Notes: generated from the sequence alone by a model not told the origin. A DNA stretch of 32,468 bases from an uncultured Alistipes sp. (GCA_944326855.1 CALVFO010000041.1:1-32468); one strand, 5' to 3'. Numbered from the stretch's first letter, positions 1 to 8,592 are shown. Translations and numbers: made by a program.

Positions 1-210
1 GGCGAACTTGTTTTCGGGATCCTGGAGATGGAAGAGATAGCGGTCGGCCACGGCGATGAACAGATCGAGCTTGGTGGGATAATAGTTGAAGATCCCGGTT
101 TTGGTCAGCCCGACGCTGTGGGCGATCCTTTGCAGGCTGACGCTCTCGTAGTTCATCGACATAAAGAGTTGCAGGGCATTTTGCAGAATCTCTTCCCGAT
201 TGGTTTTCAT
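1..210 (-). CDS. TetR-family transcriptional regulator, N-terminal part (runs off window)
   Basis: Reading leftwards from the ATG at 210, the frame is open for 70 codons to the window edge. The product begins MKTNREEILQNALQLF and continues with a helix-turn-helix (residues about 22-45) containing SLQRIAHSVGLTKTGIFNYY and then a KLDLF segment. This is the typical TetR DNA-binding domain, with the recognition helix ending in the family's FNYY/YYHF-like signature. The C-terminal ligand-binding domain lies outside the window, so neither ligand nor target can be named. It is divergent from an AraC gene starting at 656. TetR repressors often control neighbouring efflux genes, but here another operon could equally lie to the left. 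The start is supported by a TATCTTTG -7 box at 232-239 on the same strand, about 22 bases upstream. Confidence 0.85.
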   Translation of the reverse strand, partial: MKTNREEILQNALQLFMSMNYESVSLQRIAHSVGLTKTGIFNYYPTKLDLFIAVADRYLFHLQDPENKFA

Positions 211-231
211 GTTTAGCCGTTTTTGTACACT

Positions 232-239
232 CAAAGATA
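232..239 (-). promoter_or_regulatory. -7 box of the TetR gene
   Basis: The minus strand reads TATCTTTG, a full match to the Bacteroidota -7 consensus TAnnTTTG, 21 bases before the TetR start codon. No clear -33 TTTG is seen 19-21 bases further upstream, so a weak or activator-dependent promoter is possible. Confidence 0.5.
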
Positions 240-469
240 CGGGCTTATTCCGGAAAACGATCAGGAATCCGCTTTTTTCATCCGCATATGGGCAAACAAG
301 CCCTGCCGGATAACACCGAAAAACATCGCTGCCGCAGTACCATACATCCGCAAGTTGCATTCCGACACACATATTGGGGATGATTCCCAGCTTCAAGGTT
401 TCCATATAGCCTTTTCCCGTCACTCCCCTACTTCGCCATGCCATGACGCTATCGGTAAAGAGTGAGGTT

Positions 470-516
470 CAGGTCGATCTCGAATGGGTGCTTTTGGGAT
501 TGCGGGAATCGACCTG
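470..516. repeat. Inverted repeat CAGGTCGAT / ATCGACCTG
   Basis: CAGGTCGAT at 470-478 is the exact reverse complement of ATCGACCTG at 508-516, with 29 bases between. Centre-to-centre distance is 38 bases. The separation is wide for one dimer site but could fit two cooperating half-operators or a hairpin. It lies between two regulator genes, so an operator role is possible; this is inference only. Confidence 0.4.
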
Positions 517-555
517 TGGAGAGAGTTTTGTCGGCAATGAGGCGAAATGTGATAC

Positions 556-585
556 GAATTACGGGTCGTGTGACCTGAATTACGG
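556..585. repeat. Direct repeat GAATTACGG x2, 21-base period, upstream of AraC promoter
   Basis: GAATTACGG occurs at 556-564 and again, identical, at 577-585, exactly 21 bases (two helical turns) apart. AraC-family proteins have two helix-turn-helix motifs and commonly bind direct repeats with this spacing. The repeats end about 18 bases before the -33 position of the promoter of the AraC gene at 656, a normal activator location. Autoregulation is the simplest reading. Confidence 0.5.
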
Positions 586-602
586 TTTTCCGGTTGCCGC
601 GC

Positions 603-633
603 TTTCCCGGGAATGATGAAAAACGTATCTTTG
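603..633 (+). promoter_or_regulatory. Promoter of AraC-family gene (656-1561)
   Basis: TATCTTTG at 626-633 is a perfect -7 box, and TTTC at 603-606 sits exactly 19 bases upstream, one mismatch from the -33 TTTG. Transcription would begin near 640, giving a leader of about 16 bases. Confidence 0.65.
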
Positions 634-655
634 TTCAACACCCCAAAAAACGCTT

Positions 656-1561
656 ATGGATAAAACATGGGTCAATCTCGAGACGGTCTCCCAATACAAC
701 GATCTGCTGGGAGTGGAAACGCTGCATCCGTTAGTGAGCGTAGTCGACATGTCACAGGCAAAACCGATGAGAAATTTCCGACAGACATATGGATTCTATG
801 CGATTTTTCTCAAAGAAGTCAAGTGCGGGAACCTGATATACGGACGGCAATATTACGACTATCAGGAAGGAACCCTGGTTTGTCTGGCCCCGGGACAGGT
901 TATCGGTATAGAAGACAACGGTGAAGTCTTTCAACCGAAAGGCTGGGCTTTGGTTTTTCACCCCGACCTGATTCGAGGCACTTCATTGGGACAGCATATC
1001 CGGGAGTATACGTTTTTTTCCTACGAAGTGAATGAGGCGTTGCATCTGTCGGAGCGCGAACGCGAACTGATCGTCGATACGTTTCATAAAATCCGTCATG
1101 AACTGGAACATGCCATCGACCGGCACAGCCGACGCCTGATCACCATTCAGATCGAGATGCTGTTGGATTATTGTCTGCGGTTCTATGAACGACAGTTTAT
1201 CACACGTTCGCAGGTCAATCGGGACATACTGAGTCGCTTTGAAACGCTGTTGGATGCCTATTTCACCGATGGACGCACCCAACAGGAGGGATTGCCCACC
1301 GTAAAGTATTGTGCCGGAAAGTTATGTCTGTCACCCAATTATTTCGGCGACCTGGTCAAAAAAGAGACCGGCAAAACAGCTCAGGAATACATCCAGTTCA
1401 AATTGATCGATTTGGCGAAAGAGCAAATCCTGGATCCGGGCAAAACCATTGCCCAGGTTGCCTATGAATTAGGTTTCCAATATCCACAGCATTTCACCCG
1501 CTTGTTTAAAAAAGTCGTAGGGAAAACCCCCAACGAATACCGAACCCGGGTCAGTTCATAA
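656..1561 (+). CDS. AraC-family transcriptional regulator
   Basis: The 301-residue product has an N-terminal cupin-like sensor region (about 1-190, with a typical YFLAPGQ-like stretch, here LVCLAPGQVIG) and a C-terminal double helix-turn-helix domain. The first HTH is around YCAGKLCLSPNYFGDLVKKETG. The second ends in the family signature, IAQVAYELGFQYPQHFTRLFKKVVGKTPNEYR, at about residues 265-297. This pattern is diagnostic for AraC/XylS C-terminal domains. The effector is unknown. Upstream are a good promoter (603-633) and a 21-base-period direct repeat that could be its own binding site. It is convergent with a second AraC gene (1939-2847); a strong terminator at 1661-1695 closes the transcript. 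Possible targets are its own gene, the divergent TetR unit, or the efflux operon downstream. Confidence 0.9.
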   Translation: MDKTWVNLETVSQYNDLLGVETLHPLVSVVDMSQAKPMRNFRQTYGFYAIFLKEVKCGNLIYGRQYYDYQEGTLVCLAPGQVIGIEDNGEVFQPKGWALVFHPDLIRGTSLGQHIREYTFFSYEVNEALHLSERERELIVDTFHKIRHELEHAIDRHSRRLITIQIEMLLDYCLRFYERQFITRSQVNRDILSRFETLLDAYFTDGRTQQEGLPTVKYCAGKLCLSPNYFGDLVKKETGKTAQEYIQFKLIDLAKEQILDPGKTIAQVAYELGFQYPQHFTRLFKKVVGKTPNEYRTRVSS

Positions 1562-1938
1562 CCTTGCCTCGGATCCGGATGACCGAGAGGGTACCATAGA
1601 GGCGTCCGTGAAGGAGAGAGAGGTCTTCCGACGGGAAACCCGTTCATAAAAATCAGGCGGAACGGATCCGATACTTTTTCGGATCCGTTTTTCTTTCTGT
1701 CGGGGGATCGCCGGAAAGATCGACAGGCGAATGAACGGGCCGGCAAAAAAATCAGACCGATACGGACTCATCCCACGAGACACTGTCCGTTGCCACCCCT
1801 CAAAACAGTGAATCCGACCCGAATCAAAGGCGTCCTGAATCCGAATCGACATAACGGGAAAGGTCGGCCAAGCGACAGCGTCCCGGCGAAAATCCCATGA
1901 CCGGCTGCCGGGGCTGCTGGATTCGGCAGGGGTGTATG
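1562..1938. other. 377-base gene-free convergent region between two AraC genes
   Basis: Both flanking genes end here. Apart from the intrinsic terminator at 1661-1695 I see no feature. A 204-residue open frame on the minus strand overlaps the end of the neighbouring AraC gene and has no family signature, so it is regarded as chance. Confidence 0.6.
1661..1695 (+). terminator. Intrinsic terminator after the first AraC gene
   Basis: AACGGATCCGA (1661-1671) and TCGGATCCGTT (1679-1689) form an 11-base-pair perfect stem with a 7-base loop, followed by a T-rich tail (1687-1695). It lies 100 bases downstream of the AraC stop codon. Confidence 0.8.
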
Positions 1939-2847
1939 CTATTTGTGTTTTTGATATTCGGAAGGGGAATATCCGGTCTTTTCCTTGAAATATTTGCCGA
2001 AAAAGGATTGATTGGCGAAATTCAGCATATCCGCTATTTGCTGTATCGTATATTTGTGGCTTTTGAGCAATGCCTTCGCCTCGAGAACGACAAAATCGGT
2101 GATCCAGTCCCCCGCAAAACGTCCGCTTACCTGGTGAACAATTTGCGACAAATATTTGGGGGTCACACACAACAGATCCGCATAATAGGAAATGCTGCGC
2201 TGCCGAATGTAGTTTTTCTGTACTTCCTTCATGAATCGGTTGTAGAGGTCCTGTTTCCGACCGGCTTTTTCTTTTGCATTTACCGTTTCGGCATCGGCGG
2301 CAAGCAGATAACTGTAGGCATTATAAGTAAGCACCTGTGTGTATCCGAGCAACGATCCTTTTCGAAAAGGATTGTCGGTTTGAGCCATTTTCATTTTCAT
2401 CAACCGATAAATCGTCATACACTCTTCGATCGCCTCCGGATCCATGTGACACAAAGGCGATGTATAGAATCGGCGGTGTAAGGACATGGTTTCCTCGATC
2501 TGGTTGACGGGTTGAAAATATTCGGGAGTAAAAGCAATCACGGCAATCTTCGTATGCTCATCCATACCGGTATATTCGCCGATCGTCCCCTCCTGAACAA
2601 CCAGAATATCATTGGACAAAATATGAAAATCCTGCAGGTTGATTCGGAATCGAATGCATCCCGTCAAACAAATGATTACGGTAGTGAACGAAATCTTGAC
2701 AGGATGATTGGTAAAAAAAGTTTCCGCATCATCCCGTCTGGATGATTCATCAAAGTTGTCGAGCAGGATAAGTTGTCGATCCAAATGTACAGCGCCGTCT
2801 TGTGCCGACAAGCGAATCAGATCCAAATCCCCATACGGATACTTCAT
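1939..2847 (-). CDS. AraC-family transcriptional regulator, divergent from the RND efflux operon
   Basis: From ATG at 2847 the product has 302 residues. The N-terminal half is a cupin-like sensor region (for example FRINLQDFHILSNDILVVQEG, and IAVIAFTPEYF). The C-terminal AraC domain contains SISYYADLLCVTPKYLSQIVHQVSGR and the signature IQQIADMLNFANQSFFGKYFKEKTGYSPSEYQ ahead of the stop. This architecture is common in Bacteroidales regulators of efflux and host-signal responses. The frame stays open well upstream (an ATG at 2919 and beyond), but a full promoter (-7 at 2875-2882) lies inside that extension, so 2847 is the likely start, with a leader of about 20 bases. Its promoter faces that of the efflux operon across about 140 bases, making it the best candidate regulator of the pump. 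The effector is not predictable. Confidence 0.9.
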   Translation of the reverse strand: MKYPYGDLDLIRLSAQDGAVHLDRQLILLDNFDESSRRDDAETFFTNHPVKISFTTVIICLTGCIRFRINLQDFHILSNDILVVQEGTIGEYTGMDEHTKIAVIAFTPEYFQPVNQIEETMSLHRRFYTSPLCHMDPEAIEECMTIYRLMKMKMAQTDNPFRKGSLLGYTQVLTYNAYSYLLAADAETVNAKEKAGRKQDLYNRFMKEVQKNYIRQRSISYYADLLCVTPKYLSQIVHQVSGRFAGDWITDFVVLEAKALLKSHKYTIQQIADMLNFANQSFFGKYFKEKTGYSPSEYQKHK

Positions 2848-2863
2848 AACTCTGCAATTAGAC

Positions 2864-2937
2864 TGTTCTATAGACAAAATTAGGTATTTTAGTCGACAAT
2901 ATTCAAATTTGTTATCCATTAGAACAAACTGTTGTTC
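2864..2937. repeat. Palindromic motifs in the AraC/efflux intergenic region
   Basis: GAACAA (2922-2927), four bases, TTGTTC (2932-2937) make a compact 16-base palindrome. TGTTCTA (2864-2870) and TAGAACA (2920-2926) form a second, widely spaced pair whose right arm overlaps it. The arms flank the AraC gene's -33 and -7 boxes, so binding here could control both divergent units, perhaps by looping. Confidence 0.4.
2875..2907 (-). promoter_or_regulatory. Promoter of the divergent AraC regulator
   Basis: On the minus strand TAATTTTG (2875-2882) matches TAnnTTTG, and TTTG (2904-2907) lies 21 bases upstream. The predicted start near 2868 argues for the ATG at 2847 and against the longer reading frame. 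Confidence 0.65.
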
Positions 2938-2985
2938 CCTTCGAAGAGCGTACTCATGGAATAAATCGAGAACTTTGCATCGAAA

Positions 2986-4068
2986 ATGAAAAATAAACCA
3001 CGAAACCCTATGAGAAAACTGATTACTCTGGTCATCGTCGTCGGATTGTTTTATGCCTGCGGCGGCCCATCGCATGAAGGCTCCGCCGTACGGAGCGTCG
3101 TACTGACAGTTCCGGAGCTGGCGGAATCGACCCTCAGCAAACATTACTCGGGCATTGTCCGTGAAGCGCACATGATCAATCTCGGATTCAAAACCGCCGG
3201 ACAAATCCAACGTCTATACGTGCAGGAAGGCGACTATGTCCGGCAGGGAGAGTTATTGGCCGAATTGGATGCGGCAGACTATCGGCTGGGCGTGGAAGCC
3301 TTGCAAATTCAATATAACCAGTTGAAAGACGAAGTAAAACGTACGGAGCAGCTCTTTAAACAGAAAAGTATTTCCGCCAACGATTATGAAAAAGCGCTGG
3401 CCGGGCTGAATCAATTGGGCATTCAACTTCAGATCAACCAGAATAAACTCGACTATACGAAACTGTATGCCCCGACGAACGGATACATCCAGTCCGTCAA
3501 TTTCGCTCCGGCAGAGATGGTCGATGCGGGGACGGCTCTGTTTACGCTGCTGGATGTGTCGCACATGGAGGTGGTGGCCGATATTCCGATCGACACCTAT
3601 CGGGCCTGCAATCGTTCCTCCCGCTACTATTGCCAGGTGGCGGGAACCGAAAAGAGTTGCCCGATGACCTTGCTGAGTCTGACGCCCCGGGCCGATGGCA
3701 ATCAGCTCTATCGCCTGAGGCTGGCCTTTGCCGATCGGCCCGACGAACGACTTACGGCCGGAATGAATGTCGAAGTCGGCATCGTCGTGACGGATACGAC
3801 CTCCTCGCCCCAATACATCCTTCCTTTAAGTGCGGTTTTCCGGGACAAGGATAGCGCCTGCGTTTGGGTGTTCGAGAGCGATTCCACAGTCTCCAAACGA
3901 CATGTCGTACTCGATGAAAAGGCCGATGCCGAAGGTCGAGCGATGGTGGTCGAAGGATTGACGGGCCATGAACAGATCGTACGGGCCGGCGTGAATGTTT
4001 TGCAGGAAGGTGAACAGGTACGTGTGATTGCCCGTCCGAGTCAGACCAATGTAGGAGGATTGCTATGA
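2986..4068 (+). CDS. RND efflux periplasmic adaptor (membrane-fusion) lipoprotein
   Basis: The product (360 residues from 2986) links the inner-membrane pump to the outer-membrane channel. It starts with a short lipoprotein signal ending GLFYAC, placing the lipidated Cys at residue 25. Then come the first half of a lipoyl-like domain (QIQRLYVQEGDYVRQGELLAELD, about 73-95), an alpha-helical hairpin (about 98-155), the second lipoyl half (LYAPTNGYIQSV) and a beta-barrel region with the family motif LTAGMNVEV. This is the HlyD/AcrA-type order. An in-frame ATG at 3010 gives a tidier signal peptide, and a -7-like GAACTTTG at 2970-2977 would leave almost no leader for 2986, so 3010 may be the true start. 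Its stop overlaps the next gene by four bases, indicating coupled translation. Substrates cannot be deduced. Confidence 0.9.
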   Translation: MKNKPRNPMRKLITLVIVVGLFYACGGPSHEGSAVRSVVLTVPELAESTLSKHYSGIVREAHMINLGFKTAGQIQRLYVQEGDYVRQGELLAELDAADYRLGVEALQIQYNQLKDEVKRTEQLFKQKSISANDYEKALAGLNQLGIQLQINQNKLDYTKLYAPTNGYIQSVNFAPAEMVDAGTALFTLLDVSHMEVVADIPIDTYRACNRSSRYYCQVAGTEKSCPMTLLSLTPRADGNQLYRLRLAFADRPDERLTAGMNVEVGIVVTDTTSSPQYILPLSAVFRDKDSACVWVFESDSTVSKRHVVLDEKADAEGRAMVVEGLTGHEQIVRAGVNVLQEGEQVRVIARPSQTNVGGLL

Positions 4069-7000
4069 TGAAAATGACCGAATTTTTCATGCGACGACCT
4101 CTGCTTTTCTGGTCGTTGATGGGGGCCATTGTGATTGCCGGGATACTCTCCTTTATGCAAATGCCCAAACTGGAAGACCCCGCCGTATCGGCCAAACAAG
4201 CCATGGTCGTGGTTCCATGGCCGGGAGCCAGCGCCCATGAGATGGAATTGAAGGTGGCCCAAATGATGGAAGATGAACTGCGGGCTCTTCCCAATGTCAA
4301 AAAAGTAAAAACCGTCTGTCAGAACAGTTCGGCCCTGTTTACGGTCGAGTTCCAGATGACGGTGCTGAATCGGGATCTGGAACAACATTTCGATCTGTTA
4401 CGTCGCAAAGTCCATGACGCAGCCCAACGTTTACCTCAGGGATGCTATGATCCGGTAGTCATCGACGACATGATGGACGTTTACGGGATCTTCTATGCGC
4501 TGACGGGAGACGGATACGATTACGACGAAATGTATAAATACGCCAAATATATCCGTCGGGAATTGCTCGATGTGAAAGGCGTCAAACGAATCAACATCGC
4601 AGGCAATCGCGATGAAGTGATTAACATCATCCTTTCGAAAGAACAGATTACCCGCAATGGCGTCATCCCCACACAGATCATGGCCGCTTTGCAAGCGGCC
4701 GGAAAGACGGTCAATGCCGGGATGTACCCCAGCGGCGATGAACGCATTGCGCTGTATGTCGACTCGGCGGTCGAAACGGAAGAAGACATCCGGGATCTGT
4801 TGATCCAGACATTGGACGGAAAACAAATCCGGATCGGCGATGTCGCACGGGTGGAGCGAGCCTATACCGAACCGCAACGCAATGGCTTTTTCGTAGAAGG
4901 CCGTCCGGCACTGGCCATTTGCATCGCCATGGAATCATCGGCTATCGTACCCGATGTAGGGAAAGCCGTCGATGCTCGTCTCTCCGAAGCAATGCAGCAT
5001 ATTCCGGTGGGATTCCAGACCGAAAAGATATTTTTTCAGCCCGACAAAGTGCGGGACGCGATCTCGTCGTTCATGTGGAATCTCCTCGAATCGGTCGCCA
5101 TCGTCATCCTGGTACTGATCTTTACCATGGGTTTGCGCAGCGGATTGATCATCGGTTTCGGGCTGATCCTTACGGTAGCGGTATCGTTCCCCATCCTGCT
5201 CGCCTGTGGGACGACCCTGCAGCGTATTTCGCTCGGAGCATTCATCGTGGCGATGGGGATGCTGGTCGACAATGCCGTGGTGATCATGGACGGCATCCTG
5301 GTTGACAAAAAACGAGGACTCTCGCCCAAAATATACCTCTATCGCATCGGTCGCAATACGGCCTTGCCGCTGCTGGGTGCAACGATTATCGCCGCCTCGA
5401 CCTTTTTGTGCGTTTATCTCTCGCCCGATTCGGCCGGGGAATATGCCAGAGACCTTTTCCTGGTATTGTGTGTCAGTTTGCTTGCCAGTTGGGTGTTGGC
5501 CCTGGTACAGGTACCCATTTGCGCCAAAACGTGGCTGCCGAGCCGGGAAAAACGAGGCGAACAAAACGGTGCGGTCATGCAATCGCCCGTGCATCGCTTC
5601 ATCCGCCGTACGATTACTTTCCTGATCGGATATAAGCGTACGACGATTTTCGTGGCGTTTGGATTGCTGGCACTCTGCCTCTTCGGGATGACGCGTGTCA
5701 AAAACCTGTTTTTCCCCGATTTCGATTACAAACAATTCGTGGTCGAATGCTTTTTCCCGTCCGCGACAAATGCCGATTCGGTACGTGACCGGTTGCTGGA
5801 CATGAGCGAGCAACTCTCGACGAATCCTCAGATCGAACGAGTGGCCGTCAGTCAGGGCAGCGCCCCGGCACACTACTGTCTGGTGCGACCGATGACTTCG
5901 GGCGGAGATTGTTACGGGGAACTGATTGTCGACTGCAAAGACTACCGGACCGTACTGGCTCAAATTCCGGAAGTCCGGAAACAACTGCGCTCAGAATATC
6001 CCGATGCCTATATTCGGATTCGAAAATACAACTTTTCGATCTCGACGACTCATACGGTAGAGGTCGAATTCGCAGGACCCGACCCGGCCGTATTGCGGGA
6101 TTTAAGTGCCCAGGCCGAGGCCATTATGCGTCGCTGTCCTTATGTGGATGCCTATTCGGTGCAGAACAACTGGAAACCTACGGGAAAAGCCTTCGTAGCC
6201 GAGTACTTGCCAGCCCATGCCTTGCGATCCGGAGTCGGACGGAGCGATGTGGCCAACGCCTTGCTGGCCGCAACAGATGGAATGACCGTCGGCGTATTGA
6301 ATGATCAGGAACGTCTGGTCATGCTCAATTTACAGGTGCGCAATGCCGACGGCAGCCGCATTCGCCGCCTGGAGGATATCCCGGTCTGGAGTACGATGAA
6401 CGCCCATCTCTCGAACGAAGAGTTACAGAGTGCGCTGGCCGGAGGCAGTGCCGTGAGCGAATTGCAAGACAAAATATTCCGGGCCACACCACTCGGCAAT
6501 GTCATTGACGGCTTGCGTCTCGACTGGGATGAAGATGTTGTTTTACGACTCAATGGACGACGGGTCATCGAGGCGGAATGCGATCCGAATCCGGATTGCA
6601 GTCAAGCTACGCCGGCCAAAGTTGTTGCCTCGATCCAGGATGAAATCGAAGCCATCCCCTTACCCGAAGGATACACCATGAGATGGGTCGGAGAAGGAGA
6701 AATTCAGGGCGAAGCGATCGGGAACCTGATGAAATACGTACCGATCACCATTTTCCTGATCTTGCTGATACTTCTTTTACTGTTCAATAGCTGGCGCAAA
6801 GTGCTGCTCATTCTGATCTGTTTCCCGTTTGTTTTCTGCGGCATTGTCCCCTCCCTGCTGTTGAGCGGACAACCGATGACGTTCATGGCCATTATCGGCA
6901 TGTTGGGATTGATCGGTATGATGGTTAAAAATGCCATTGTGCTCGTCGACGAGATCAATCGCCTGCAGACCGAAGAAAAATTGCATCCCTATACTGCCGT

Positions 7001-7211
7001 TGTCGACGCGACCGTATCACGCGTCCGTCCCGTACTGATGGCCTCGCTGACAACCATTGTCGGCATGATTCCGTTGGTAACCGACCCAATGTACAGTTCC
7101 ATGGCAATCACCATCATGGGAGGATTAACCGTAGGAACGATCATCACGCTGATTCTGTTACCGCTCTTTTATACGGCCCTGTTCCGTATTCATAAACCTG
7201 TCCAAGCCTAA
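4065..7211 (+). CDS. RND-family efflux transporter, inner-membrane pump (HAE1/AcrB-like)
   Basis: At 1048 residues this has normal RND length. TM1 is near residues 12-32, followed by a large periplasmic porter region, a block of helices from about 335 to 490 and another from about 880 to the end. The proton-relay region shows GMLVDNAVVIMDG with D402, but the next residue is N403 where AcrB has a second Asp. The conserved TM10 lysine is present as K955 in GMMVKNAIVLVDE. Proton-driven export of small molecules is established for the family. Sequence features point to the hydrophobe/amphiphile branch rather than the metal branch, but the substrate is unknown. It overlaps the adaptor gene (start codon inside the upstream stop) and is followed 12 bases later by the outer-membrane channel, so all three form one operon. 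Confidence 0.92.
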   Translation: MMKMTEFFMRRPLLFWSLMGAIVIAGILSFMQMPKLEDPAVSAKQAMVVVPWPGASAHEMELKVAQMMEDELRALPNVKKVKTVCQNSSALFTVEFQMTVLNRDLEQHFDLLRRKVHDAAQRLPQGCYDPVVIDDMMDVYGIFYALTGDGYDYDEMYKYAKYIRRELLDVKGVKRINIAGNRDEVINIILSKEQITRNGVIPTQIMAALQAAGKTVNAGMYPSGDERIALYVDSAVETEEDIRDLLIQTLDGKQIRIGDVARVERAYTEPQRNGFFVEGRPALAICIAMESSAIVPDVGKAVDARLSEAMQHIPVGFQTEKIFFQPDKVRDAISSFMWNLLESVAIVILVLIFTMGLRSGLIIGFGLILTVAVSFPILLACGTTLQRISLGAFIVAMGMLVDNAVVIMDGILVDKKRGLSPKIYLYRIGRNTALPLLGATIIAASTFLCVYLSPDSAGEYARDLFLVLCVSLLASWVLALVQVPICAKTWLPSREKRGEQNGAVMQSPVHRFIRRTITFLIGYKRTTIFVAFGLLALCLFGMTRVKNLFFPDFDYKQFVVECFFPSATNADSVRDRLLDMSEQLSTNPQIERVAVSQGSAPAHYCLVRPMTSGGDCYGELIVDCKDYRTVLAQIPEVRKQLRSEYPDAYIRIRKYNFSISTTHTVEVEFAGPDPAVLRDLSAQAEAIMRRCPYVDAYSVQNNWKPTGKAFVAEYLPAHALRSGVGRSDVANALLAATDGMTVGVLNDQERLVMLNLQVRNADGSRIRRLEDIPVWSTMNAHLSNEELQSALAGGSAVSELQDKIFRATPLGNVIDGLRLDWDEDVVLRLNGRRVIEAECDPNPDCSQATPAKVVASIQDEIEAIPLPEGYTMRWVGEGEIQGEAIGNLMKYVPITIFLILLILLLLFNSWRKVLLILICFPFVFCGIVPSLLLSGQPMTFMAIIGMLGLIGMMVKNAIVLVDEINRLQTEEKLHPYTAVVDATVSRVRPVLMASLTTIVGMIPLVTDPMYSSMAITIMGGLTVGTIITLILLPLFYTALFRIHKPVQA

Positions 7212-7223
7212 AAAATCGAAACG

Positions 7224-8543
7224 ATGAATAATATGCGAATCGGAATTATATGCTGCGTCGGACTGCTGTTCTCATCCGGCGTCATGGCGCAACAGCCACT
7301 TCGTCTCTCTCTGGAGGAGTGTCGTCGGATGGCTCTCATCAATAGCGAAGAGCTGCAACAAGCAGGGAATCGACTTCAACAGGCAGAATTGGACCGCAAA
7401 ATCGCCGCCCAGGCTTCTCTCCCGAAAATCGACGGATCGGCAACCGGGGCCTATATGCTTCCCGACATGGACATGATGAGCATGGAACTGCGGATGCGAG
7501 GCATGTATATGGCCGGTATCAGTCTGACACAGCCGATCTATACGGGCGGGAAGATTTCGACGGGTCGAAAACTGGCCCGAATCGGCGAGGAGGTCGCTCA
7601 GGAACAACACCGCATGACCCGAATGGATATTCTGGTCGAAGCAGACCAGGCTTACTGGACTTATATTGCGGTGGCACGCAAGGTGGGCATGATGGAAAGT
7701 TATCGTTCGCAGATGGACACCTTATACCGCCAGACGGAAACAGCCTTGGCTACCGGTATGGCCACGGAAAACGATCTGTTACGCATCGAGGCCAAACGCA
7801 GTGAGATCCGCTATCAGCTCCAGAAAGTACAAAACGGGGCCGATTTGTGTCGGATGTCGCTCTGTCGAATGATCGGGGTCGATTTCGACACGGCGATAGA
7901 AGCGGTGGATACCACTTTCATGATTTCGCAGCCCGGCAAACTCTCATTGGATATGGAGGCACGTCCCGAACTGCACTTGCTGCGTCAACAAATCGCAGCC
8001 GGTAAAGAACAGATTCGTATGGCCCGTGCCGACATGCTGCCCACGGTCGGGTTGACGGCCGGATATACCTATTACGGCAACGTGAAGCTCAACAGCCTGA
8101 TCGATCTCGGCGAAGGAACGATGGTCCCTTATACGCAGGAATTTCGAGACGGGATAGGAATTGCGATGCTGGCGGTCAAGATTCCGATTTTCCATTGGGG
8201 CGAGAGCCGCAAAAAAGTCCGTAAGGCACAATATGAACTGAATAACGTCGAACTCGAATTGCAGAAAAATACTCGCCTGCTTTCTATCGAGGTACAACAG
8301 GCCATTCGGAACATGCAGGACGGCTATTTGATGATTCGTACGGCAGAAACCGGCGTACGGCAAGCCTCGGAAAATTTACGCATGATGCGCAATCGATATG
8401 TCGCTTCCATGGCTTCGCTCACCGATCTGCTTGATGCCCAGTCGCAATGGCAACAGGCTGAAAGCAATCTTATCGAAGCCCAAACCCAATATAAAATGTA
8501 CGAAACGGCCTACTTGAGGGCTACCGGAAGACTGTCGTTTTAG
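7224..8543 (+). CDS. TolC-family outer-membrane efflux channel
   Basis: The 439-residue product has a Sec signal peptide (cleavage likely after VMA, residue 22). It then shows the two-fold repeat of outer-membrane efflux proteins: LSLEECRRMALINSEELQQA at the start of repeat one, long heptad-rich helices, and a second half with LRQQIAAGKEQIRMARADMLPTVGL and the closing TDLLDAQSQWQQAESNLIEAQTQY. Trimers form the outer-membrane exit duct. No lipobox is seen, so it resembles TolC more than OprM in anchoring. It lies 12 bases after the pump gene and completes the tripartite operon. The following gene is convergent, 49 bases away, and no obvious terminator hairpin lies between them. Confidence 0.9.
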   Translation: MNNMRIGIICCVGLLFSSGVMAQQPLRLSLEECRRMALINSEELQQAGNRLQQAELDRKIAAQASLPKIDGSATGAYMLPDMDMMSMELRMRGMYMAGISLTQPIYTGGKISTGRKLARIGEEVAQEQHRMTRMDILVEADQAYWTYIAVARKVGMMESYRSQMDTLYRQTETALATGMATENDLLRIEAKRSEIRYQLQKVQNGADLCRMSLCRMIGVDFDTAIEAVDTTFMISQPGKLSLDMEARPELHLLRQQIAAGKEQIRMARADMLPTVGLTAGYTYYGNVKLNSLIDLGEGTMVPYTQEFRDGIGIAMLAVKIPIFHWGESRKKVRKAQYELNNVELELQKNTRLLSIEVQQAIRNMQDGYLMIRTAETGVRQASENLRMMRNRYVASMASLTDLLDAQSQWQQAESNLIEAQTQYKMYETAYLRATGRLSF

Positions 8544-8592
8544 CGGAAGTGTCTGACCGAGAAGTTCACCGCATCCAGAAATACGGCATTGT

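Larger units (their letters stand above)
211..655. other. 445-base divergent intergenic region between TetR and AraC genes
   Basis: No convincing coding region is seen; the short open frames here have no family resemblance and atypical composition. The stretch carries the two divergent promoters, a 9-base inverted repeat (470-478 and 508-516) and a pair of direct repeats (556-585). It is long for this compact genome, which suggests regulatory load. Confidence 0.6.

Noticed and set aside
223-641. Two small open frames (80 and 73 residues) in the TetR-AraC spacer
   Set aside because: No family resemblance, opposite strands overlapping, and they cover the promoter and repeat elements.
2848-3210. 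120-residue N-terminal extension of the AraC gene (start 3210)
   Set aside because: It would overlap the adaptor gene antisense and span the AraC gene's own promoter; the family N-terminus fits the ATG at 2847.
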